A stretch of DNA of 64,000 nt from Methanocella_A sp963792125 (lineage in GTDB: Archaea; Halobacteriota; Methanocellia; Methanocellales; Methanocellaceae), in contig CAWBVA010000012.1 of NCBI GenBank assembly GCA_963792125.1, positions 930,001-994,000 of the forward strand. Direction: 5' to 3'. Both the position numbers and the translations under genes were made by a program. Positions 8,609 through 15,826 of the stretch are shown piece by piece (positions within the stretch are counted from its first letter, which is position 1; every line of letters begins with the position of its first letter). Under the pieces are notes generated by a model. The model made no database searches. It was given only the letters and a program-made list of their open reading frames with translations, and was not told the origin of the DNA.

Positions 8609-8633
8609 CCGTTCAATTTTGGGGAATGATACC

Positions 8634-10007
8634 ATGCTAACAGACAGAACATCGCCTCCCGCCGTCCCTGGGGGCGTTGAAATGAAAAACGAGGCCCCGC
8701 AGGCAAACGCAGGCGTCACCGACAGAAAAGAAGAGAAAGGTCTGTTCGACGACCTGGTCAACAACACCGAAGAGAGAACCATCGATAAGGTGTTCGAGAA
8801 CCTGCTGAGCATGAAGGTCATCTTCTCGAACCGCGAAGTGCTGCGGCCTTCTTACACGCCTGACTACCTGCCTCACCGCATGGAGCAGATCAACTCCGTC
8901 GCCGAAATCCTGGTCTCCGCCCTCAGGGGCGAGTCGCCCTCCAACATCCTCATCTACGGGAAGACGGGGACGGGCAAGACAGCGACGCTGGAGAGCGTGA
9001 GCAAGAAGCTCGAGGACCTCGCCGAGAAGATGCATATCGAATGCAAGGTATTATTCATCAACTGCGAGCGGATTGATACCCAGTACCGGATCCTGGCACA
9101 TCTGGCCCGCCACTACAACCGCGAGGTGCCCATTACCGGCTGGCCCACCGACCAGGTGTTCAATGAGTTCCGGGACGCGCTGGACAAGAAGGAGCAGGTG
9201 GCCATCATCATCCTTGACGAGATAGACAACCTGGTCAAGAAGAGCGGCGACGACATCCTCTATAATCTGTCGCGCATCAACTCGGACCTGAAGCACGCCA
9301 AGGTCAGCATCATCGGCATCTCCAACGACCTGACGTTCACCGACTACCTCGACCCCCGGGTCAAGTCCTCACTGGGCGAGGAAGAGATCATCTTCCCTCC
9401 CTATAACGCCGACCAGCTCCGGGACATCCTGGAGCAGCGAAGCAAGGTAGCCTTCAAGGACAACACGCTGGATGCCCCGGTCATCCCGCTGTGCGCGGCC
9501 TTCGCCGCCCAGGAGCACGGCGACGCCCGCAAGGCGCTGGACCTGTTACGGGTTTCGGCCGAGATCGCCGAGCGGATGCGGGACACGGGCGTCCGCGAGG
9601 AGCACGTGCGCAAGGCCCGGGAGAAGATCGAGCAGGACCGCATCACCGAAGTAGTCCGGACGCTTCCGACGCAGAGCAAGCTGGTCCTCTACAGTATCGT
9701 GCTGCTGGACCGCAACAATCCGGGCAAGGAACTGAACACGGGAGACGTCTATAATGTGTACCGGCGGCTGTGCCGGATGATCGACGCCGACGTCCTCACC
9801 CAGCGGAGGGTGACCGACCTGATCTCGGAGCTGGACATGCTGGGCATCGTCAACGCCACAGTAGTCAGCAAGGGCCGCTACGGCCGAACAAAGGAGATCT
9901 CGCTGAGCGTGCCGCCTGAAGGCACCAGCAAGGTGCTCATGGACGACTACCGGCTCAAGGCCCTCAAGGACGCCCGGCCATTCTATACCGAGCAGCGGCG
10001 CCTGTAA
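8634..10007 (+). CDS. orc1: Orc1/Cdc6 replication initiator
   Basis: AAA+ initiator that binds origin boxes and loads MCM. Walker A is GKTGTGKT (about residue 108), Walker B IIILDEIDN, sensor 1 IGISNDL, sensor 2 region HGDARKALDLLR, and a C-terminal winged-helix domain (residues ~365-457, VYNVYRRLCRM...). ATG 8634 is preferred to TTG 8619; a later ATG at 8682 is possible because the first 25 residues are low-complexity. The frame is intact at 457 residues, slightly long for the family because of that N-terminal extension. Its location next to the ORB-bearing spacer is the usual one for an origin-linked cdc6. Confidence 0.96.
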   Translation: MLTDRTSPPAVPGGVEMKNEAPQANAGVTDRKEEKGLFDDLVNNTEERTIDKVFENLLSMKVIFSNREVLRPSYTPDYLPHRMEQINSVAEILVSALRGESPSNILIYGKTGTGKTATLESVSKKLEDLAEKMHIECKVLFINCERIDTQYRILAHLARHYNREVPITGWPTDQVFNEFRDALDKKEQVAIIILDEIDNLVKKSGDDILYNLSRINSDLKHAKVSIIGISNDLTFTDYLDPRVKSSLGEEEIIFPPYNADQLRDILEQRSKVAFKDNTLDAPVIPLCAAFAAQEHGDARKALDLLRVSAEIAERMRDTGVREEHVRKAREKIEQDRITEVVRTLPTQSKLVLYSIVLLDRNNPGKELNTGDVYNVYRRLCRMIDADVLTQRRVTDLISELDMLGIVNATVVSKGRYGRTKEISLSVPPEGTSKVLMDDYRLKALKDARPFYTEQRRL

Positions 10008-10008
10008 A

Positions 10009-10036
10009 CGCCCGTAAAGGCGGCTTCTTTTTTCTT
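10009..10036 (+). terminator. orc1 terminator
   Basis: CGCC/GGCG stem with a 6-nt loop followed by CTTCTTTTTTCTTT, two bases after the orc1 stop. Confidence 0.6.
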
Positions 10037-10057
10037 TCCGGATTCCCGCCGGACGAC

Positions 10058-10600
10058 TCACCCGAACAGTGAGCGTACCCAGCCGAGGTAAGGTATACGG
10101 ATATCGGCGATGCCGATGATCCACTCCGGCTTCACCGGCTGGTTCAGGGAAATGCCCGAGCTCTGGTCGTAGAGGAAATTGTTGTCACCCTGTGTGACGT
10201 ACCCGTCGTGCGGCGACGGAGGGCCTCCGGGCCACATGGGCTCGCCTTCTCTCACATAATACATGGCGCGGTGGATGACCGGCGTCCTCGTCGAGTCGCC
10301 GAAGGGCCGGTACACGATCACGTCGCCGTAGTCGTTGAAGGTCCGGTAGCCTGCAGGCAGCGACAGGTTGTAGGTGTTCACGCCGGCACGGTCCAGCCCT
10401 TTGATGATGACCAGGTCGTTCTGTCTCATGTTGGGCAGCATGCTCTGCCCGTCCACAGTGACGAACGGGGGCCACGTCCCCGTGTAGGCATACAATAGCC
10501 CCATGATCACGATGACCACGCCGGCCGCAAACAGGACGTCCTTCAACGCTTCCGTCCAGAACCTTCTGCCGAAAGTGGCCCTGAGGCTTCGCCAGTCCAT
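10058..10600 (-). CDS. Signal peptidase I, archaeal S26B type (copy 1)
   Basis: Membrane-bound serine protease that removes signal peptides. One N-terminal transmembrane helix (DVLFAAGVVIVIMGLLYAYT) precedes box B GQSMLP with the nucleophile Ser, box D VIHRAM with the His that replaces the bacterial Lys, and box E GDNN with the catalytic-region Asp. I chose the internal ATG at 10600 (MDWRSLRATF) because it aligns with the start of the paralogue at 11435-11986; an in-frame ATG at 10654 would add 18 residues. 180 residues, C-terminal WVRSLFG conserved with the paralogue. Convergent with orc1. Confidence 0.9.
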   Translation of the reverse strand: MDWRSLRATFGRRFWTEALKDVLFAAGVVIVIMGLLYAYTGTWPPFVTVDGQSMLPNMRQNDLVIIKGLDRAGVNTYNLSLPAGYRTFNDYGDVIVYRPFGDSTRTPVIHRAMYYVREGEPMWPGGPPSPHDGYVTQGDNNFLYDQSSGISLNQPVKPEWIIGIADIRIPYLGWVRSLFG

Positions 10601-10770
10601 GAGAAGACGTTCGTTGTCCCCTTTGATAAAATATAGGCGCAGATATGGTGCCATTTTAGCATGTTTACTGCCATATCTATCATAACCGGTAGTATATATG
10701 GCAATTTTTATGTCCGGGCGCGGTAAAAAACGGGGACATTTTTTAACGCCGGAGCCCGAATCCAGTATGT

Positions 10771-11283
10771 ATGTACAGGATGGTCTTAAAGCATGACGTG
10801 GGGGCCCAGGCGCCGGGCTTCACCCTGAAGGACCCGGACGGCAGGGACGTCTCGCTGGAGAGCTTCAGGGAAAAAGAGAATGTATTGCTCATCTTTTTTA
10901 CAGGCGGCTTCGACAGGGACGCCGTGCGCAACCTGCGGGCGATCGCGGAAAGGTACCAGAGGATCCGGGAGTCCGATACCGAAGTGATCGCCATCACGCC
11001 CGAGCTCCCAGGCAAGGTGAAGACGCTGGCCGGGAGCCTGAACCCGCCGTACCCGATGCTGAGCGATCCCGACCTCAAAGTCGTGAAGGAATATGATATT
11101 TACAACCCGGACACTAACTGGACCTGGCCTGCTGCGTTTATTATCGACAGGGCCGGCATCATCCAGTATGCGTTCAGGGGCGCCAGCCCGCCGAATACGC
11201 CGCCCGTCGACTACATACTGCTGAAGCTGACCCAGATGAAGGAAGGCAAAGCGCCCACAGCCGCCGGTCGCGCTCGTACCTGA
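10771..11283 (+). CDS. Peroxiredoxin-fold (AhpC/TSA) protein without cysteines
   Basis: 170 residues with the thioredoxin/peroxiredoxin fold signatures: GAQAPGFTLKDPDGRDVSLE, then FREKENVLLIFF, EVIAITPE, YPMLSDPDLKVVKEYD and AAFIIDRAGIIQYAF. Where 2-Cys enzymes have the peroxidatic PxxxTxxC, this protein has FTGGFDRDAVRN, and no cysteine occurs anywhere in the chain. It therefore cannot act as a thiol peroxidase and is likely a binding or regulatory relative. It lies between two signal peptidase genes facing toward and away from it. ATG 10771 or 10780 are both possible starts. Confidence 0.8.
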   Translation: MYRMVLKHDVGAQAPGFTLKDPDGRDVSLESFREKENVLLIFFTGGFDRDAVRNLRAIAERYQRIRESDTEVIAITPELPGKVKTLAGSLNPPYPMLSDPDLKVVKEYDIYNPDTNWTWPAAFIIDRAGIIQYAFRGASPPNTPPVDYILLKLTQMKEGKAPTAAGRART

Positions 11284-11434
11284 ACCGTAAGTGTGCAGGC
11301 GCCTTCGCGCGTGGACACGGGAGCAATCACCATGAGGTGTCTCAGGTCAGCGCCTGATATGAATAGATAGCCCCGGCACAATATGTTATAATATTTACCT
11401 CTGTGGCCTTTGTGCCCTCCGTGGCTCGGTTTTA

Positions 11435-11986
11435 TCAAATCCCGAAGATGCCGAGCAGGCTTCTCACGTACCCCAGGTATGGTATTCGCAGACGAGCAAC
11501 ACCCAGTATCCAGTCGGGCTTTACCGGCGAATTGGGGCAGATGCCGCAGCTCTGGTCGAAGAGATAGTTGTTGTCGCCCTTGGTGACGAAACCGCTCTCG
11601 GTCGCCGCCACGCTGCCGTCCCACATGGGCTCGGACGCGTTCACCCAGGTCATGGCGCGGTGGATGACAGGCGTCATGTCCGTGCGCCCGAAGGGCCGGT
11701 ACACGAGTACGTCGCCGTAGTTCTCGAAGGTCTGGTAGCCCGTGCCCTTCGCGGCGTCGTAGGTCATGATGCTGGCAGGGTCCACTTTCTGTATCAGGAT
11801 CAGGTCCCCGTCGTGCATATGAGGGTCCATGCTCAGCCCGTTGACGCTCACCAGTGGCGGCCATGCGCCCGCGTAAGCATAGAGCGCCAGGGCTATCGCA
11901 CCTACGAACACGCCGGCGAACAGTATGTCCCGGAAGGTCGAGACCCAGAAATTATCGCTTTTCAGGAACCGCTTGATTACACTCAT
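11435..11986 (-). CDS. Signal peptidase I, archaeal S26B type (copy 2)
   Basis: 183 residues, paralogous to 10058-10600 along its length. One N-terminal membrane helix (DILFAGVFVGAIALALYAYA), box B NGLSMDP, box D VIHRAMTW and box E GDNN are all present, so it should be active. Unlike copy 1 it carries a CGIC pair (SCGICPNSP) near the C-terminal region. Ends RIPYLGYVRSLL like its paralogue. Directly 3' of it at 11398-11433 is a single half-arm of a family-B type repeat (CTCTGTGGCCTTTGTGCCCT). Confidence 0.9.
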   Translation of the reverse strand: MSVIKRFLKSDNFWVSTFRDILFAGVFVGAIALALYAYAGAWPPLVSVNGLSMDPHMHDGDLILIQKVDPASIMTYDAAKGTGYQTFENYGDVLVYRPFGRTDMTPVIHRAMTWVNASEPMWDGSVAATESGFVTKGDNNYLFDQSCGICPNSPVKPDWILGVARLRIPYLGYVRSLLGIFGI

Positions 11987-12125
11987 GGGGATCAGAATTA
12001 AATTTAAGCATTTTTATAATATAAAGATTCCCACTATATAGTGGCCGAATAGCCAGAAAGGTCCGACCACCGGATGGGTAGCACCGTGAGTATTAAGGGT
12101 CTACAATGCATTGCCTATATAGCCT

Positions 12126-13640
12126 ATGCCCGAGAACGACATCGTGAAAAAACTGGCAAGCAGTGGGTACATGATCGAGCCCGGAGCACTCCGGATGCTT
12201 GAGAGCCGTGCCGACCTTCTCGACAGGCTGCTCGAAGGTATGGACCCGTCTGCTTTCATGGTGACTTCAGGCGATGTAGAAAAGCTGCTTATCCGGCCTG
12301 AGCCTCCGGCTGCAAAAGTGGCGGCGGTGATCGCGGCAAGCAGCAGGGCTCAGGATATTAAACCGTCCGCGGCAAGGGCGCCTGCCAGAGCGGATAAGGC
12401 AGACACCCCGGATGTCAGGGTGCTGAGAGACATCACCAATAACTCGACCTGCATTGGCGACTACGACGAGTTCGTCGGCTACTTCAGGTACCGGTACGCT
12501 GCCCTCGGAGAGATGATCCGGGGCAGGGTCAGCGCCCGGCCAGTGGAGAGCGTGCGAAAGAACGGAGGCCGGCGGAGCACGGGGGAGAAGAACGAGATAT
12601 CGATCATCGGCATGGTCGGCGACATACGGACGACGTCCGGCGGCCACCGTATAGCCGAGCTTGAGGACCAGACCGGCTCCGTCAACGTGCTCTTCTCCAA
12701 GGACGGCGACCTCAAGGACGCGCCGCTGCTGCTCGACGAGGTGATCGGCGTGACAGGCATGCCTACCAGTGACGGAGGCCTCTTCATCCCTTCGGCCGTC
12801 GTGTACCCGGACGTACCCTATACCAACACGCCCCGCAGGTCCGAAGAGCCCTCCGTGGCGGCGCTGCTCTCCGACATCCACATCGGCAGCGACACCTTCA
12901 TAGAGGACGGCTGGCTGCGCTTCATCGACTGGATCAACGGCGACGTGTCCGGCGGGGACAGCGATCTGGTAGACCGGTTACGTTATCTGGTCATTGCCGG
13001 GGACGTAGTGGACGGCATCGGCATCTATCCCGGACAGGAAAAAGAGCTGACGATCAAAGACGTGTACGACCAGTACAGGAAGGCGGCCGAGTACCTGCGC
13101 ATGGTGCCGAAGCACATGCGCATCGTCATTGCGCCCGGCAACCACGATGCCGTCAGACAGGCGGAGCCCCAGCCGGCACTGTCCAGTGACGTGCAGGCCA
13201 TGTTCAAACAGGACAACATCACCTTTGTCGGCAATCCCTCCACCGTGGAGATCGAGGGCGTCCGCATCCTGATCTACCACGGCCGGTCCATCGACGACCT
13301 GGTCTCGAACCTGCCCGGCGTCTCATATGCCCGCCCCGACGCCGCGATGATCGAGCTGCTGAAGCGCCGCCATCTGTCGCCCATCTACGGCGGTCGCGTC
13401 ATGATCGCCCCGGAGGCCAGGGATCACTTCGTCATCGACCCCCTCCCGGACATCATTCACAGCGGCCACGTCCACACCGTTGGCGTTTCCCGTTACCGGG
13501 GCGTGCTGCTTGCCAACTCGGGCACCTGGCAGGGCCAGACCGACTTCCAGAAGCGGATGAACATCCAGCCGGACCCGTGCCGCATCCCGTTCGTCGATTT
13601 ATCGAACGGCGACGTTAAGATCGTCAAGTTCGGGGAATAG
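12126..13640 (+). CDS. polB: D-family DNA polymerase small subunit DP1 (exonuclease subunit)
   Basis: 504 residues. An N-terminal helical domain (MPENDIVKKLASSGYMIEPG) is followed by a linker, an OB-fold (about residues 150-225), and a calcineurin-like phosphoesterase domain with SDIHIGSDTF, IAGDVVDG, PGNHD, IYHGRS and SGHVHTVG, the full set of metal ligands for Mre11-like 3'-5' exonuclease activity. The C-terminal GTWQGQTDFQKRMN motif is typical of archaeal DP1. It partners with the large subunit DP2, which is not in this window. Intact frame; a TATA-like TATATAG lies just before the start. Confidence 0.96.
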   Translation: MPENDIVKKLASSGYMIEPGALRMLESRADLLDRLLEGMDPSAFMVTSGDVEKLLIRPEPPAAKVAAVIAASSRAQDIKPSAARAPARADKADTPDVRVLRDITNNSTCIGDYDEFVGYFRYRYAALGEMIRGRVSARPVESVRKNGGRRSTGEKNEISIIGMVGDIRTTSGGHRIAELEDQTGSVNVLFSKDGDLKDAPLLLDEVIGVTGMPTSDGGLFIPSAVVYPDVPYTNTPRRSEEPSVAALLSDIHIGSDTFIEDGWLRFIDWINGDVSGGDSDLVDRLRYLVIAGDVVDGIGIYPGQEKELTIKDVYDQYRKAAEYLRMVPKHMRIVIAPGNHDAVRQAEPQPALSSDVQAMFKQDNITFVGNPSTVEIEGVRILIYHGRSIDDLVSNLPGVSYARPDAAMIELLKRRHLSPIYGGRVMIAPEARDHFVIDPLPDIIHSGHVHTVGVSRYRGVLLANSGTWQGQTDFQKRMNIQPDPCRIPFVDLSNGDVKIVKFGE

Positions 13641-14042
13641 CACAGGGTCTGACTATTAAAATCGATGTCAAATAAGCTATAAGAAAGCCTGTCCGGCAAA
13701 CAAGGGACACCTGCTTGTCGGTCGCTTGTATGCGTGTCCCGGCATTCGCATTGTTACCATCTTTTCATCGATTATACCTGACCAAAGTCCCGGTCATCGA
13801 CCGGCTCCTATAAAAAACTCGATCTGATCTGTAATATGTGAGCCTGCGCGCTGGCACCGGTCGCATTTCAATTCCCGCCATCAATTGGTGCTTCCCATCA
13901 TTCTTGCCGCGCACGCATGCACGAGCGTCCGACCTGCTGACTATGGTAAAACTGACCGTTTTCATCTTATACAAGAAAAAAGAGGGGTGAAATCAGCTAT
14001 AGCCAGAGCTATAGCTTTCTAATCTACAGGGGCTTGGCGTGC
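13641..14042. other. Spacer after polB
   Basis: No gene recognised between these convergent genes. A perfect 8-bp inverted repeat AGCTATAG-ccagag-CTATAGCT at about 13994-14015 may terminate transcription from either side. The remaining 300 nt have no clear pattern. Confidence 0.4.
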
Positions 14043-14549
14043 TTACTTTCTCGCCTTTTCCGAAGCTTTCACCGGCTCGTCGTCGGTGGCCTGGATGAAG
14101 ACGCTCTTCTTGCTGTCTTTCTTCAGGTCGCCCTTGCCGCCGAATCTTGCCCTGGTGTCAGCCACTATGACGTCATCCTCGGCAACGTCCTCGATCTCCT
14201 CGATGATGCCAGTCGCAGGGTTCTGCCTGAGCCGCTTGACCTTCTTTACGGGCCCTGAGGACTGTGCCGTCTGCACTGGTGCCTTGAAATCCGTTTCCTG
14301 CGTTGCCGTCGCGGGCGCTGCCGCCAGGCCTCTGGTCTCAAGCGCGTCGATCGATGCGTTGAGCAGCCTTGCCAGCATGACGACCTTCAGCTCGAGGTCG
14401 ATGATCTTGCTGTCGAGGTCCGCGGGATTATTGCCGATCTTAGCGTCGTATTCGCCGGCGGCCTTCTGGAGGTCGCTGATGTCGGCGTTCACGCCCAGTG
14501 CGGAGAGCTTCTGCTCTATCCTGTCGAATATGTTACCTGCACCATCCAT
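14043..14549 (-). CDS. Conserved-looking coiled-coil protein of unknown function
   Basis: 168 residues starting MDGAGNIFDRIEQKLSALGV at ATG 14549, preceded by GGGGATATCATCA as a plausible ribosome-binding site. The open frame continues 57 codons upstream, but that part crosses a palindrome and is unlikely to be translated. Residues 5-75 are heptad-like and probably coiled coil; a Lys/Arg-rich KKVKRLRQNPATGI segment and an acidic stretch follow; the tail is charged (GDLKKDSKKS). No family recognised. It diverges from the isoprenyl synthase gene. Confidence 0.7.
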   Translation of the reverse strand: MDGAGNIFDRIEQKLSALGVNADISDLQKAAGEYDAKIGNNPADLDSKIIDLELKVVMLARLLNASIDALETRGLAAAPATATQETDFKAPVQTAQSSGPVKKVKRLRQNPATGIIEEIEDVAEDDVIVADTRARFGGKGDLKKDSKKSVFIQATDDEPVKASEKARK

Positions 14550-14607
14550 TGATGATATCCCCTTTCCATAAACAATAGGATGGATTTCGCTTAAGCTTTT
14601 TGGTATT

Positions 14608-14699
14608 ACACGGAGGGTGCTGGTTTCCACGGGGCTCCCGGAGGGCCTTTTTGGAACAAGGTCCTCCGGGAACTCCACGAAAACCAGCACCCTCCGTGT
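14608..14699. repeat. Long imperfect hairpin upstream of the isoprenyl synthase
   Basis: A left arm starting ACACGGAGGGTGCTGGTTT and a right arm ending AAACCAGCACCCTCCGTGT pair over about 42 nt with a few mismatches around a loop of about 8 nt (TTTGGAAC). It lies between two divergent genes, so it is not a 3' terminator. No second copy seen in the window. Confidence 0.65.
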
Positions 14700-14762
14700 T
14701 TTCGGAAGTAATATAACCAATTAATGTATTAAAGGTGAAGGATAAACGGGCAGGGAACCATC

Positions 14763-15620
14763 ATGCAGGACTGGAAAGAGACCAAAGCCATTCAGGAAGG
14801 GATTGACCGTTTTCTCGCCGGCGTCGCGATGGACGAGATCAGGCAGGGGATGTCGCACTCGCTGAAGACGCCGGGAAAGCGGCTCCGCCCGTTGACGTTG
14901 CTGCTCGTGGCCGAGATGAACGGGAGCACCATCGACCGCGCCATGGATGCCGCGCTGGGCATGGAGTTCATCCATACGGCGTCGCTCATACAGGACGACA
15001 TCCTCGACGAGGGGATGAAACGGCGGGGCGAGTTGACATCCCACGAAAAATTCGGCACCTTTATCGCCATGGTGTCTGCCGACTACCTTATCTCCAGGGC
15101 CATGCAGATGTACTCCGGCTACGACCCGAAATGCGTCGTTGCATTTGGTCGGGCAGGCCAGCAGCTGGCTGAAGGCGAGGTGCTGGACATCAAGTCGAGG
15201 TTTGTCAAGGCGTCCGAGGCATACTACGTGGAATGTGTCAGGCTTAAGACCGCATCGATCTTCGCGTCCTGCTTCGAGGTAGGTGCCCGTGTCGCAGGGG
15301 CCGGGGAGGAGAAGGCGCAGGTCTGCTTCCGCATGGGTGAGGCGTTCGGCATCGCCTACCAGATCGTGGACGACCTCATCGAGTTCACCGAGATCGACGA
15401 CGCGAACAAGAAGTCGCTGCAGCAGTCATATATCCTGCCGCTGGTCTACATGGAGTCCATGCCACGGGAGCAGGCGATCCAGGCATGTATGGCGCAGGTT
15501 GAGCGCCGCATCGCGGACATCGAAAAAATGCTTGTGGCATTCCCGGACGGGGAGCCGAAACAGAAGCTGCGGCAGGTAGTGGACATCCTGCGGAAGTACA
15601 ACGGTGTAAAGATCAGGTAG
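14763..15620 (+). CDS. Isoprenyl (geranylgeranyl) diphosphate synthase
   Basis: Chain-elongating prenyltransferase for archaeal lipid cores. HSLKTPGKRLRP binds the diphosphate, the first Asp-rich motif is DDILDEG (about residues 79-83), and the second is DDLIE in place of the usual DDxxD, within AYQIVDDLIEF. Length 285 residues is slightly short of typical enzymes of about 300-320. Bulky residues just before the first motif set product length, but I cannot fix the product from sequence. The altered second motif (Glu for the last Asp) may be tolerated or may mark a divergent paralogue. Confidence 0.85.
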   Translation: MQDWKETKAIQEGIDRFLAGVAMDEIRQGMSHSLKTPGKRLRPLTLLLVAEMNGSTIDRAMDAALGMEFIHTASLIQDDILDEGMKRRGELTSHEKFGTFIAMVSADYLISRAMQMYSGYDPKCVVAFGRAGQQLAEGEVLDIKSRFVKASEAYYVECVRLKTASIFASCFEVGARVAGAGEEKAQVCFRMGEAFGIAYQIVDDLIEFTEIDDANKKSLQQSYILPLVYMESMPREQAIQACMAQVERRIADIEKMLVAFPDGEPKQKLRQVVDILRKYNGVKIR

Positions 15621-15780
15621 AAGAGCATCCGTATATTACCGGAAGCATCGGCTGCAGACCTGTTTTTACCATTTTAATACAAATAATCTCTTATTTTTCT
15701 GAATAAGCCCTGATTTTATCGTATTTTTCCATTCAATGCCTTGCTGCCTTTGTGTTATACCGTTATAACAGACATTCACC

Positions 15781-15820
15781 TTTATAAATAAAATTAGCTC
15801 TATATTATTTTTGTTGAGGT
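15781..15820 (+). promoter_or_regulatory. cdc48 promoter and ribosome-binding site
   Basis: TTTATAAATAAA (15781-15792) is a good archaeal TATA box. GAGGT (15816-15820) lies six bases before ATG 15827, supporting that start over TTG 15821. Confidence 0.6.
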
Positions 15821-15826
15821 TTGACG

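Larger units (their letters stand above)
7305..8633. other. Putative chromosomal replication origin (oriC) region
   Basis: A 1.3-kb gene-free spacer between the divergent nac and orc1 genes. It has the architecture known for archaeal origins: an AT-rich core (about 7900-8300) flanked by origin-recognition-box-like sequences in opposite orientation. Left box, minus strand 7535-7554; right boxes, plus strand 8348-8367, 8392-8411 and 8536-8555. The shared pattern is TTCCAnnGGAAATnAAGGGG, weaker in the two rightmost. It also holds a tandem duplication GGTTAGTATAGTCA at about 7650-7680 and a long palindromic element at 7772-7898. No protein gene is convincing; the small ORFs at 7808 and 8314 overlap the palindrome and the boxes. 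The initiator gene orc1 lies immediately downstream. Confidence 0.75.
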
